Positions 1 to 6,081 of a stretch of 35,142 nt of DNA are shown here, one piece after another. The notes under the pieces were generated by a model. It worked only from the letters and a program-made list of their open reading frames with translations, made no database searches and was not told the origin of the DNA. Position 1 is the stretch's first letter, and every line of letters begins with the position of its first letter. The position numbers were made by a program, and so were the translations under genes. Origin of the DNA: an uncultured Flavobacterium sp. (GTDB lineage Bacteria; Bacteroidota; Bacteroidia; Flavobacteriales; Flavobacteriaceae); contig NZ_CALBSN010000108.1 of NCBI RefSeq assembly GCF_937967675.1, positions 1 to 35,142 on the forward strand. Reading direction: 5' to 3'.

Positions 1-30
1 GGGATTTTTTATTGTGTAGTATATTTGTTT

Positions 31-48
31 ATCGTAATATTGCAATAT
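31..48. promoter_or_regulatory. candidate ArsR operator upstream of the ars operon
   Basis: The stretch contains the perfect 12-bp palindrome ATATTGCAATAT (37-48), preceded by the related half-site ATCGTAAT at 31-38. AT-rich palindromes with a central TGCA/CGCA core are typical of ArsR/SmtB operators, and this one lies about 130 bases upstream of an arsR gene that heads its own operon. The palindrome is seen directly; its use as the repressor site is inference. No convincing TAnnTTTG box was found between it and the gene. Confidence 0.45.
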
Positions 49-177
49 AATAATTAGCAATAATTCTTGAAACGTCAATTCGAGTGATTTTTTAAAGTTA
101 AAATGCTAATTTTTGCTTTAAAAAATTGTATCGAAAACCGTTTCAAAATAATACCAAACAAGTAAATTTAAATACTC

Positions 178-501
178 ATGGGAGCATCAAAATCAGATTC
201 TTTTACAATTGAGCAAAACGAAATGGCAAGTTTATTTAAAGCCTTGTCACATCCTGCTCGTATTGCAATTGTAGATTATTTATTAACCGTAGATACTTGT
301 ATTTGTGGTGATATTGTAAACGAATTACCATTGGCGCAGCCTACAATTTCGCAACATTTAAAGGAACTTAAAAACGCCAACATTATCAAAGGAACCATAG
401 AAGGAACTGCAATTTGTTATTGTATTAATCCAGATACCATTGATAAAATAGAAAATCACTTTGGTATGATTCGTCATAAGTTAAAAAACAAATGTTGTTA
501 G
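178..501 (+). CDS. arsR: ArsR/SmtB-family metalloregulatory repressor
   Basis: This 107-residue winged-helix repressor should release the ars operator when it binds As(III) or Sb(III). The N-terminal half has the family signature FKALSHPARIAIVDYL (20-35), followed by the helix-turn-helix PTISQHLKELK (about 55-65). Cys41 and Cys43 (TCICGD) occupy the place of the classical ELCVCDL metalloid site; Cys80 and Cys82 and the terminal Cys106-Cys107 pair could supply further thiolates. It is the first gene of a four-gene operon with DUF6428, arsC-like and acr3 genes, which points to arsenic rather than zinc or nickel. Length is normal for the family. The ATG at 178 has no Shine-Dalgarno sequence, as expected in Bacteroidota. 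The exact ligand set is inferred. Confidence 0.93.
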   Translation: MGASKSDSFTIEQNEMASLFKALSHPARIAIVDYLLTVDTCICGDIVNELPLAQPTISQHLKELKNANIIKGTIEGTAICYCINPDTIDKIENHFGMIRHKLKNKCC

Positions 502-503
502 CT

Positions 504-531
504 AATCACTTTTCACTAATCACTAATTACT
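504..531 (+). repeat. four-copy heptamer tandem repeat in the arsR-DUF6428 gap
   Basis: The 34-base gap between the arsR stop and the next ATG is almost wholly four in-phase heptamers: AATCACT (twice), TTTCACT and AATTACT. The last unit ends four bases before the start codon at 536. The same heptamer family fills the next gap of this operon (1025-1052) in a different order. Confidence 0.85.
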
Positions 532-535
532 AAAA

Positions 536-1012
536 ATGAAACTATCCGAAATCAAATCCGAATTAAAAAAGCTAACTACAATAGCTTTTCAATTACCAAA
601 CGGCGATTTAGTACCAAATCATTTCCATGTAACTGAAGTAGGTAAAATCACTAAACATTTCATCGATTGCGGTGGAACTGTTAGAACAGAAGAAGTAGTG
701 AATTTCCAACTTTGGGAAGCCAATGATTACGATCACAGATTGCACCCAGAAAAACTAGTTCACATCATAGAACTTTCAGAAAAAACCTTAGGTTTACCTG
801 ATTTAGAAATCGAAGTCGAATACCAAATGAAGGAAACCATCGGAAAATTTAGTTTGGATTTTGAAGGAACTAACTTCCAATTAAAGTCAAAATTAACCGA
901 TTGTTTAGCCAAAGACAATTGTGGAATTCCACCAGAAAAGCTAAAAGTTAAAATAGGCGAGTGGAAACCAAAACAAACTTCTTGTTGCACACCAGATTCA
1001 GGTTGTTGTTAA
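536..1012 (+). CDS. DUF6428 family protein of the ars operon
   Basis: I recognise this 158-residue protein as the DUF6428 type that sits in arsenic operons of Bacteroidota. Its biochemical role is not known to me. It is predicted cytoplasmic, with no signal peptide or membrane segment. The sequence begins with an amphipathic helix (MKLSEIKSELKKL), carries NGDLVPNHFHVTEVG (about 22-36, with two His) and IDCGGTVR, and ends in a cysteine-rich tail with Cys pairs (SCC and GCC) in the last ten or so residues. Such a tail could bind thiophilic metalloids; this is inference. It lies between arsR and the reductase gene, 34 and 49 bases away, so it is almost certainly co-transcribed with both. Confidence 0.72.
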   Translation: MKLSEIKSELKKLTTIAFQLPNGDLVPNHFHVTEVGKITKHFIDCGGTVRTEEVVNFQLWEANDYDHRLHPEKLVHIIELSEKTLGLPDLEIEVEYQMKETIGKFSLDFEGTNFQLKSKLTDCLAKDNCGIPPEKLKVKIGEWKPKQTSCCTPDSGCC

Positions 1013-1024
1013 TTTTAAAAAGCT

Positions 1025-1052
1025 AATCACTAATTACTTTTCACTATTCACT
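1025..1052 (+). repeat. four-copy heptamer tandem repeat in the DUF6428-arsC gap
   Basis: Four in-phase heptamers (AATCACT, AATTACT, TTTCACT, ATTCACT) occupy the gap before the ATG at 1062. Three are identical to units of the array at 504-531 but in a different order, and both arrays are introduced by GCTAATCACT. The units may have been duplicated or shuffled between the two gaps. Confidence 0.85.
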
Positions 1053-1061
1053 CAGATAGAT

Positions 1062-1670
1062 ATGTTAGAAAATTTATCAAAAACCATCGAATCTATTTCA
1101 AAAATAGAAGTTTCAGCCGAACGCAAAGCAGTTTTACAACCGCTAGTAGATTATATTCAAAATAAAGTTAATACACACGAAGAAATTCGATTGAATTTCA
1201 TTTGCACGCACAATTCCAGAAGAAGTCATTTGTCGCAAATTTGGGCACAAACCATGGCGTTTCAATTCGGAATCAAGAATGTATTTTGTTATTCCGGAGG
1301 AACGGAAGCTACAGCTATGTTTCCAAAAGTAGGAGAAACTCTCGTAAAACAAGGTTTTCAAATTCAGCAATTAAGTCAAGAACAAAATCCAGTTTATGCG
1401 GTGAAATTCGATGATAATCAGCATCCAATAATTTGTTTTTCAAAAACGTATTTCGATGATTTTAATCCAAAGACAAACTTTGGAGCCATCATGACTTGTA
1501 ATAACGCTGACGAAGGTTGTCCAATGGTTTTTGGAACAGAAGCCAGATTTTCAATCAAATACGACGATCCAAAAGCATTTGACGGAACGGATGTAATGAA
1601 CGAAAAATATACAGAAAGAAGTTTACAAATAGCATGTGAAATGTATTTTGTGTTTTCTCAAATAAAATAA
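1062..1670 (+). CDS. arsC: arsenate reductase, low-molecular-weight protein-tyrosine-phosphatase fold
   Basis: This cytoplasmic protein should reduce As(V) to As(III) for export by the next gene product. The catalytic P-loop is CTHNSRRS with Cys48 and Arg54 (CX5R), as in thioredoxin-coupled ArsC and LMW-PTPs. Cys146 and Cys153 (TCNNADEGCP) are seven residues apart, matching the Cys82/Cys89 redox pair of Staphylococcus aureus ArsC, so the three-cysteine relay looks intact. At 202 residues it is longer than the usual ~130, because of an N-terminal helical extension of about 44 residues and a longer C-terminal half; this longer form is common in Bacteroidota. The stop codon is 4 bases before the acr3 start, so the two are probably translationally coupled. 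Annotation pipelines may call it simply protein-tyrosine-phosphatase. Confidence 0.85.
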   Translation: MLENLSKTIESISKIEVSAERKAVLQPLVDYIQNKVNTHEEIRLNFICTHNSRRSHLSQIWAQTMAFQFGIKNVFCYSGGTEATAMFPKVGETLVKQGFQIQQLSQEQNPVYAVKFDDNQHPIICFSKTYFDDFNPKTNFGAIMTCNNADEGCPMVFGTEARFSIKYDDPKAFDGTDVMNEKYTERSLQIACEMYFVFSQIK

Positions 1671-1674
1671 GCAG

Positions 1675-2706
1675 ATGAAAAAAAGATTAGGATTTTTAGA
1701 CCGTTATTTAACGCTATGGATTTTCTTAGCCATGTTAGTTGGAGTAGGAATAGGGTATTTTATTCCAAATTCAGCTGATTTTATTAATTCTTTTTCATCT
1801 GGAACAACTAATGTTCCGTTAGCGATTGGATTGATTTTAATGATGTATCCACCATTAACAAAAATCGATTTTTCAAAAGTGCCTCAAATGTTTGAAAAGC
1901 CTAAGTTATTATTCGCTTCATTTTTCATTACTTGGATTGTAGGGCCGTTTTTAATGTTTTTATTAGCGACTTTCTTTTTGAAAGATTATCCAGAATATAT
2001 GATGGGATTAATTATCATAGGAATTGCACCTTGTATTGCCATGGTAATCGTTTGGAATGAATTAGCTGAGGGAAATAGAGAATTAACAGCTGGATTAATC
2101 GGAATCAATAGTTTACTTCAAGTGTTTTTCTTCAGTTTATATGCTTATTTTTATTTAGAAATCATGTTGCCTTTATTCGGAATCAAAGGTTTAGAATTAA
2201 ATATTACCATTTCAGAAATCGCTCAAACCGTTGGAATTTATTTAGGCATTCCGTTTGCTTTGGCTGTGATAAGTCGTTTTGTAATTAAGAAGTATTTGGG
2301 CGATAAGTTTTTCAATCAGAAATTCATTCCTTTTGTTTCTCCGATAACGTTAATAGCACTTTTATTTACAATAGTAGTCATGTTCAGCCTAAAAGGCGAA
2401 ATGATTGTAGATTTACCAATTGATGTATTTCGTATTGCTATTCCACTAGTTATTTTCTTCGCAATTATGTTTTTCTTGATGTTCTTTGTGGCTAAGAAAA
2501 TAGGTGCAGATTATAGAGACACAGTTGCACTATCGTTTACCGCTTCTGGAAACAATTTTGAATTAGCAATAGCAGTTTCCATCGGTGTATTCGGAATCAA
2601 TAGCGGACAAGCCTTTGCTGGTGTTATAGGACCTTTAGTGGAAGTTCCCGCTTTGATAATTTTAGTGAATGTGGCTTTTTGGCTGAGAAAGAAATATTTT
2701 AAATAA
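1675..2706 (+). CDS. acr3: Acr3-family arsenite efflux permease
   Basis: This is an inner-membrane As(III) exporter of the Acr3 (bile/arsenite/riboflavin transporter) superfamily. Its 343 residues form about ten hydrophobic segments and open with the family-typical LGFLDRYLTLWIFLAM. The conserved transmembrane cysteine is Cys120 in GIAPCIAMVIVWNELAEGN. The conserved C-terminal region reads SGNNFELAIAV and later GVIGPLVEVPALI, with its functional Glu. Length is normal. It is the last gene of the ars operon and is followed at once by a strong bidirectional terminator. It exports the product of the upstream arsenate reductase. It is not the unrelated ArsB type (12 segments). Confidence 0.95.
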   Translation: MKKRLGFLDRYLTLWIFLAMLVGVGIGYFIPNSADFINSFSSGTTNVPLAIGLILMMYPPLTKIDFSKVPQMFEKPKLLFASFFITWIVGPFLMFLLATFFLKDYPEYMMGLIIIGIAPCIAMVIVWNELAEGNRELTAGLIGINSLLQVFFFSLYAYFYLEIMLPLFGIKGLELNITISEIAQTVGIYLGIPFALAVISRFVIKKYLGDKFFNQKFIPFVSPITLIALLFTIVVMFSLKGEMIVDLPIDVFRIAIPLVIFFAIMFFLMFFVAKKIGADYRDTVALSFTASGNNFELAIAVSIGVFGINSGQAFAGVIGPLVEVPALIILVNVAFWLRKKYFK

Positions 2707-2708
2707 AA

Positions 2709-2734
2709 AAACGCTCTTTTTAAGAGCGTTTTTC
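2709..2734. terminator. bidirectional terminator between acr3 and the lipase-like gene
   Basis: A perfect hairpin with arms AAACGCTCTT and AAGAGCGTTT and a short T loop is flanked by an A run on the left and a T run on the right. It lies between convergent stop codons at 2706 and 2738, so it can serve both genes. Confidence 0.9.
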
Positions 2735-2737
2735 GTT

Positions 2738-4489
2738 TTATTCTTTAACTACTTTTATTGTTTTTTGTTGGGAATTGTTTTCTAAAACTATTAAGTAAAT
2801 TCCACTTTCTAAACTAGATAAATCTAATGTATTAGAAGTTGTGTTTTCAAATGATTTAGCTTCAATTAATTGTTCTAAAATACTATACACACTTACTTTA
2901 GTTAAACTGATATTATCTAAATGCAATACGTCTTTCACAGGATTTGGATAAAACACAAAGGATTCAAAACTAATATCCTCAGCACTTAAAGTAGTGGCAA
3001 TATTAAATTGATAAGGTGTAGTATAATTGGTATTAGTTGGATTCGTGCTTGTAAGTTTTAAGAAATAATCTCCTGGTGCAAGCGTTCTTGTAAAATTAAT
3101 TGTAGCTCCACTATTATTTTGGGATACCCCAACAGTAGTTCCAACTGAATTTAAAATTGTACCATTCATAGAAGAAGTTACGATACTACTTACTGAAACG
3201 GCTGCATCTACATTATCGGTAACTGTAAATTTAAAATAATCATTATCAGCTCCTGTTGGATTTTGAATCGTAGTATAACCAATATAATTTTTATTGGTTT
3301 CAATACTATACGCTAATTCTTTAAAATTTGGTTCGTCTAAACCTTGCATCATTTGGTAAGGATAGCCTGTTAATTCAGTATGATTTTCAATTATATCATA
3401 TCCCGAATTAAAATAGAATAATTTGGCAGGATAGGTTAAACCGGTTAGATAAGTATTCATATTTGAGGATGGTTCAGGCACCACTCCATCAGTAGTGATA
3501 TTGCCTCCAAACGCATTTGTAATTCTGCCAATAACACAAGAAAAGTCGATAAAATGGTCAATAGATTTTTGATTCAATCCTAATATCGTTTCACCTACAA
3601 TACCATTGCAGTTGATATCAGAATTATAAAAATCAGGTATATAAGAATTGTCATTCATGCTAGAACTATTTTGCACTTCTAATCCACCAAATAAAAAATG
3701 TCCAGGCTCGCCACTGTAATAATAAGTTGTTTTTAAATCTCGAATGGCTTCAGAGCTGACATCAGTACCAGTCATGAAGGCTAAAATGTTGTCACTCGCA
3801 TTACTACCACCGTGAGGAGTTCCTAAAGTTAGTAATTTTGCTACATGATGTTGATTATCCGATTGCCAATTCTCGCTGTTTTGGATGTATTCTCTCGATG
3901 CTAATCCGCCCATACTATGCCCAACTAGTATAACTTTGTTTTTTCCAGTTACTTCCATTACGCGTTGAACAGCCACTTTAACTGCAGCGCCTTGTTTAGC
4001 AATAGCCGATTGATTACTTAAAACAGATGTTCCAATGCTACCATTTGGATTTACGTCAAAATTTACATAAAAATAATCGCCATTTTGGACAAGTGATTCA
4101 AACGCTACGATATCAGCGCCAGCGGTTGGATAAAAGTTTTTATTAGTGGTTGTATTGTTATTGTCGGCATTCAAACAAAAATCAAAACGACCACCAAAAG
4201 TAAATCCGTATTGGGTATCATAATAATCGGTAGAAGTGTTCCATGTTTCCGAACTAGAATTTAATCCATGGATAAAAATGATGGGATAAGGTAATTTACT
4301 TTCAAAAGTTCGATTTGTTGTCGTGTTTATAGGCGCTTTTAATGCGTAAACACTATCATTTATAGAACCATAAAATTCAAATTCAGCAGGTCTAGGCTTA
4401 AATTGAATGCTTTGATTTTGAGAAAATCCTAAAGTAGAAATGAATACTATCGATACAGATATAAAAGAAGTAATTTTATTCATGCACAT
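2738..4489 (-). CDS. secreted alpha/beta-hydrolase (lipase/PGAP1-like) with T9SS type A sorting domain
   Basis: A probable secreted esterase or lipase. An N-terminal signal peptide (hydrophobic stretch about 6-22, ending GFSQ) is followed by an alpha/beta-hydrolase domain: the oxyanion-side IIFIHGLNSSSETW (70-83) and the nucleophile elbow GHSMGG with Ser192. Asp334 (TDGVVP) and His370 (ENHTEL) are plausible triad partners. Residues about 395-500 look like a pre-peptidase/beta-sandwich module. The last ~70 residues form a T9SS type A sorting domain (FYPNPVKDVL, then SLESGIYLIVLE and a basic end), implying export across the outer membrane and removal of the domain. The codon Met3 (ATG at 4483) is as likely a start as Met1. 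Substrate is unknown. It stands alone, convergent with the ars operon. Confidence 0.82.
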   Translation of the reverse strand: MCMNKITSFISVSIVFISTLGFSQNQSIQFKPRPAEFEFYGSINDSVYALKAPINTTTNRTFESKLPYPIIFIHGLNSSSETWNTSTDYYDTQYGFTFGGRFDFCLNADNNNTTTNKNFYPTAGADIVAFESLVQNGDYFYVNFDVNPNGSIGTSVLSNQSAIAKQGAAVKVAVQRVMEVTGKNKVILVGHSMGGLASREYIQNSENWQSDNQHHVAKLLTLGTPHGGSNASDNILAFMTGTDVSSEAIRDLKTTYYYSGEPGHFLFGGLEVQNSSSMNDNSYIPDFYNSDINCNGIVGETILGLNQKSIDHFIDFSCVIGRITNAFGGNITTDGVVPEPSSNMNTYLTGLTYPAKLFYFNSGYDIIENHTELTGYPYQMMQGLDEPNFKELAYSIETNKNYIGYTTIQNPTGADNDYFKFTVTDNVDAAVSVSSIVTSSMNGTILNSVGTTVGVSQNNSGATINFTRTLAPGDYFLKLTSTNPTNTNYTTPYQFNIATTLSAEDISFESFVFYPNPVKDVLHLDNISLTKVSVYSILEQLIEAKSFENTTSNTLDLSSLESGIYLIVLENNSQQKTIKVVKE

Positions 4490-4576
4490 TGATTAATAGG
4501 AATTATTATAGTGCAATATATAAAATTAGAGTTAATTTTATTAAATAATTTAAGTTTAAATAGATGTCTTTTAAAA

Positions 4577-4607
4577 TTAATAAAGCTCTAAAAAAGAGCT
4601 TTATTAA
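4577..4607 (-). terminator. terminator of the peroxiredoxin operon
   Basis: A perfect 13-bp hairpin (arm TTAATAAAGCTCT, 5-base loop) begins right at the stop codon of the DUF6952 gene and is followed on the minus strand by a T-rich run. It closes the prx-trx-DUF6952 unit. Confidence 0.8.
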
Positions 4608-4608
4608 T

Positions 4609-4866
4609 TTATTTATCTATAGATCCTAATACGCGCTTCATAAAATCATTTAAAGCCGTTTTTTTATCTTTTCCGTCTTTAATCATTTGATTTACTTCTA
4701 ATGCACCATACATATTAGAGATAAGCTCTGCAATTACATCTAATTCTTCGTCTTTAAGAGACGAAACTTCGCAAAGGTTTTCTAATACCTCGATAGTTTC
4801 TACTAAATAATCTTGGTCGTTATCTTCAATAAATTGAGTTAACTGTTTTATAATAGGTAATTTCAT
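4609..4866 (-). CDS. DUF6952 family protein, third gene of the peroxiredoxin operon
   Basis: This small (85 residues), acidic, all-helical protein has no cysteine in a redox motif, no signal peptide and no membrane segment. I recognise it as the DUF6952 type found beside thioredoxin and peroxiredoxin genes in Flavobacteriia; its function is not known to me. Visible features are MKLPIIKQLTQFIEDND, a central acidic helix ETIEVLENLCEV with one Cys, and a C-terminal KKTALNDFMKRVLG. It lies 75 bases downstream of the thioredoxin gene with only a repeat-rich spacer between, and a terminator follows directly, so it is the last gene of that operon. An accessory role in peroxide defence is inferred from context alone. 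Confidence 0.7.
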   Translation of the reverse strand: MKLPIIKQLTQFIEDNDQDYLVETIEVLENLCEVSSLKDEELDVIAELISNMYGALEVNQMIKDGKDKKTALNDFMKRVLGSIDK

Positions 4867-4871
4867 TTTGT

Positions 4872-4936
4872 TTAGATTTTAGATTTTCAGATAAAGGATT
4901 TTCAGACATCCGAATATCTACTATCCGAAAATCAAG
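4872..4936 (-). repeat. paired 15-mer repeats forming an imperfect palindrome in the trx-DUF6952 gap
   Basis: Read on the minus strand, the spacer has two copies of a TTCGGAT-containing unit at a 15-base period, then two copies of TCTGAAAATC at a 15-base period. The second pair is approximately the reverse complement of the first (GATTTTCGGA versus TCTGAAAATC), so the transcript could fold into a long imperfect hairpin between two genes of one operon. Confidence 0.75.
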
Positions 4937-4941
4937 TATCT

Positions 4942-5250
4942 TTATATTACTTCATTAACTAATTCTGCTAAAACCTCAGCTTTATTAGTTTGGGTTTGAT
5001 TAACTAATACACCATTTTTAAAAGTAGCAAATGTAGGTAAATTGTCTACTTTAGCTAATTTTCTAGATTCAGGAAATTTCTCGGCATCTACTACCACAAA
5101 AGGAACTGCTTCATTTTGAGAGGCCATTACTTTGAATTTTGGTTTCATAATACGGCAATTTCCGCACCATGATGCTGAATATTGAACTACTACTGTTTCG
5201 TTAGATGCAATGATTTCAGCTAAGTTGTCTTGTTCGATTTCTGTAAACAT
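4942..5250 (-). CDS. thioredoxin-family protein with CGNC active site
   Basis: This is a stand-alone cytoplasmic thioredoxin-fold protein of 102 residues without a signal peptide. The active site is WCGNC (Cys29, Cys32) in place of the classical WCGPC, which should change the redox potential. The fold landmarks are present: VVVQYSASWCG, FVVVDAEKFPE, and DNLPTFATFKNG with the cis-Pro. It lies between a 2-Cys peroxiredoxin gene (77 bases upstream) and DUF6952, so it is the likely dedicated reductant of that peroxiredoxin. That pairing is inferred from context. Other thiol partners, for example the thioredoxin-coupled ArsC encoded nearby, are possible but unsupported. Confidence 0.85.
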   Translation of the reverse strand: MFTEIEQDNLAEIIASNETVVVQYSASWCGNCRIMKPKFKVMASQNEAVPFVVVDAEKFPESRKLAKVDNLPTFATFKNGVLVNQTQTNKAEVLAELVNEVI

Positions 5251-5256
5251 TTTTTT

Positions 5257-5319
5257 TTTAGTTTAAAGTTTCATGTTTCAAGTTCCAAGTTGAATAACCT
5301 GAAACCTGAAACTTGAAAC
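5257..5319 (-). repeat. nine phased heptamers forming a hairpin in the prx-trx gap
   Basis: Read on the minus strand, 63 bases divide exactly into nine heptamers. The first three are GTTTCAA, GTTTCAG and GTTTCAG. After one divergent unit, five units begin AAC (such as AACTTGA and AACATGA). The left arm GTTTCAAGTTTCAGGTT matches the reverse complement of the right-arm units at 15 of 17 positions, so the spacer RNA should form a hairpin just upstream of the thioredoxin start codon. Confidence 0.85.
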
Positions 5320-5327
5320 AAAAATTA

Positions 5328-5963
5328 TTAATGAGAAGCTAAATAAGCAGCAGTAGAGTTTCTATCTGCACTCATAGCATCTTTTCCTTCTTCCCAGTTA
5401 GCTGGACAAACTTCACCTTTAGTTTGAACGTGAGTATAAGCATCGATTAATCTAATGTACTCATTTACGTTTCTTCCTAATGGCATATCGTTTACACTTT
5501 CGTGGAATACTTTTCCATCTTCGTCAATTAAATAAGTAGCTCTAAAAGTTACGTTTGAACCTTCTAAGATTTCATCATTTACATTTTCATCATAAACCCA
5601 TTCTGCATCTAAAATATCTAAAGCTGCAGCTAAATTTCTTGTAGTATCAGCTAAAAGTGGGTAAGTTACACCTTCAATTCCACCATTGTTTTTTGCAGTA
5701 TTTAACCAAGCAAAGTGTACTTCATTTGTATCGCAAGAAGCACCAATCACCATAGTGTTTCTTTTTTCAAACTCACCTAAAGCTGCTTGAAAAGCATGTA
5801 ATTCTGTTGGACAAACAAAAGTGAAGTCTTTTGGATACCAAAATAAAACAACTTTTTTCTTGTTGTTTACTGCTTCCTCTAAAACGTTAATTCTTAAATT
5901 ATCTCCCATGAAAGAGATTGCATCTACTGTAATGTTTGGGAATTTTTTTCCTACTAATGCCAT
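5328..5963 (-). CDS. typical 2-Cys peroxiredoxin (AhpC/Prx1 type)
   Basis: This cytoplasmic peroxidase reduces H2O2, alkyl hydroperoxides or peroxynitrite. The peroxidatic Cys51 is in FTFVCPTELHAF, with the family Pro/Thr beside it; the resolving Cys186 is in GEVCPANW, so this is a typical 2-Cys enzyme. The C-terminal tail ends AAYLASH. I place the start at 5963 (MALVGKKFPN, 211 residues). An upstream in-frame start at 6026 would add a poorly conserved leader reading through the -7 promoter box. It is the first gene of the operon with the CGNC thioredoxin and DUF6952. Sulfinylation sensitivity cannot be judged from sequence alone. Confidence 0.93.
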   Translation of the reverse strand: MALVGKKFPNITVDAISFMGDNLRINVLEEAVNNKKKVVLFWYPKDFTFVCPTELHAFQAALGEFEKRNTMVIGASCDTNEVHFAWLNTAKNNGGIEGVTYPLLADTTRNLAAALDILDAEWVYDENVNDEILEGSNVTFRATYLIDEDGKVFHESVNDMPLGRNVNEYIRLIDAYTHVQTKGEVCPANWEEGKDAMSADRNSTAAYLASH

Positions 5964-6000
5964 TTTATTTCTATTTAAATTAATAATTAAATTTCTTTTA

Positions 6001-6034
6001 CAAAAGTACAAATAAAAAAACCACAACTATAGTT
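6001..6034 (-). promoter_or_regulatory. promoter and palindrome upstream of the peroxiredoxin operon
   Basis: On the minus strand a Bacteroidota -7 box TACTTTTG (TAnnTTTG) lies at 6001-6008, about 37 bases before the start codon. A 10-bp palindrome AACTATAGTT lies at 6025-6034, where the -33 element and an operator would be expected. A TTG occurs there too, but at a somewhat short spacing of about 15 bases. A redox regulator could bind the palindrome; this is inference. Confidence 0.5.
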
Positions 6035-6081
6035 AAGTCATGGTTAATTTTTATTTTAATATAGATTTTGATTATAGTGTT

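Noticed and set aside
5257..5319. Phased repeats read as a tiny CRISPR array.
   Set aside because: Units are 7 bases with no spacers, no cas gene is near, and the array sits between co-transcribed genes.
5964..6026. N-terminal extension of the peroxiredoxin up to 6026.
   Set aside because: It reads through the promoter box at 6001-6008 and is a Lys/Asn/Leu-rich leader unlike the conserved family start MALVGKKFP.
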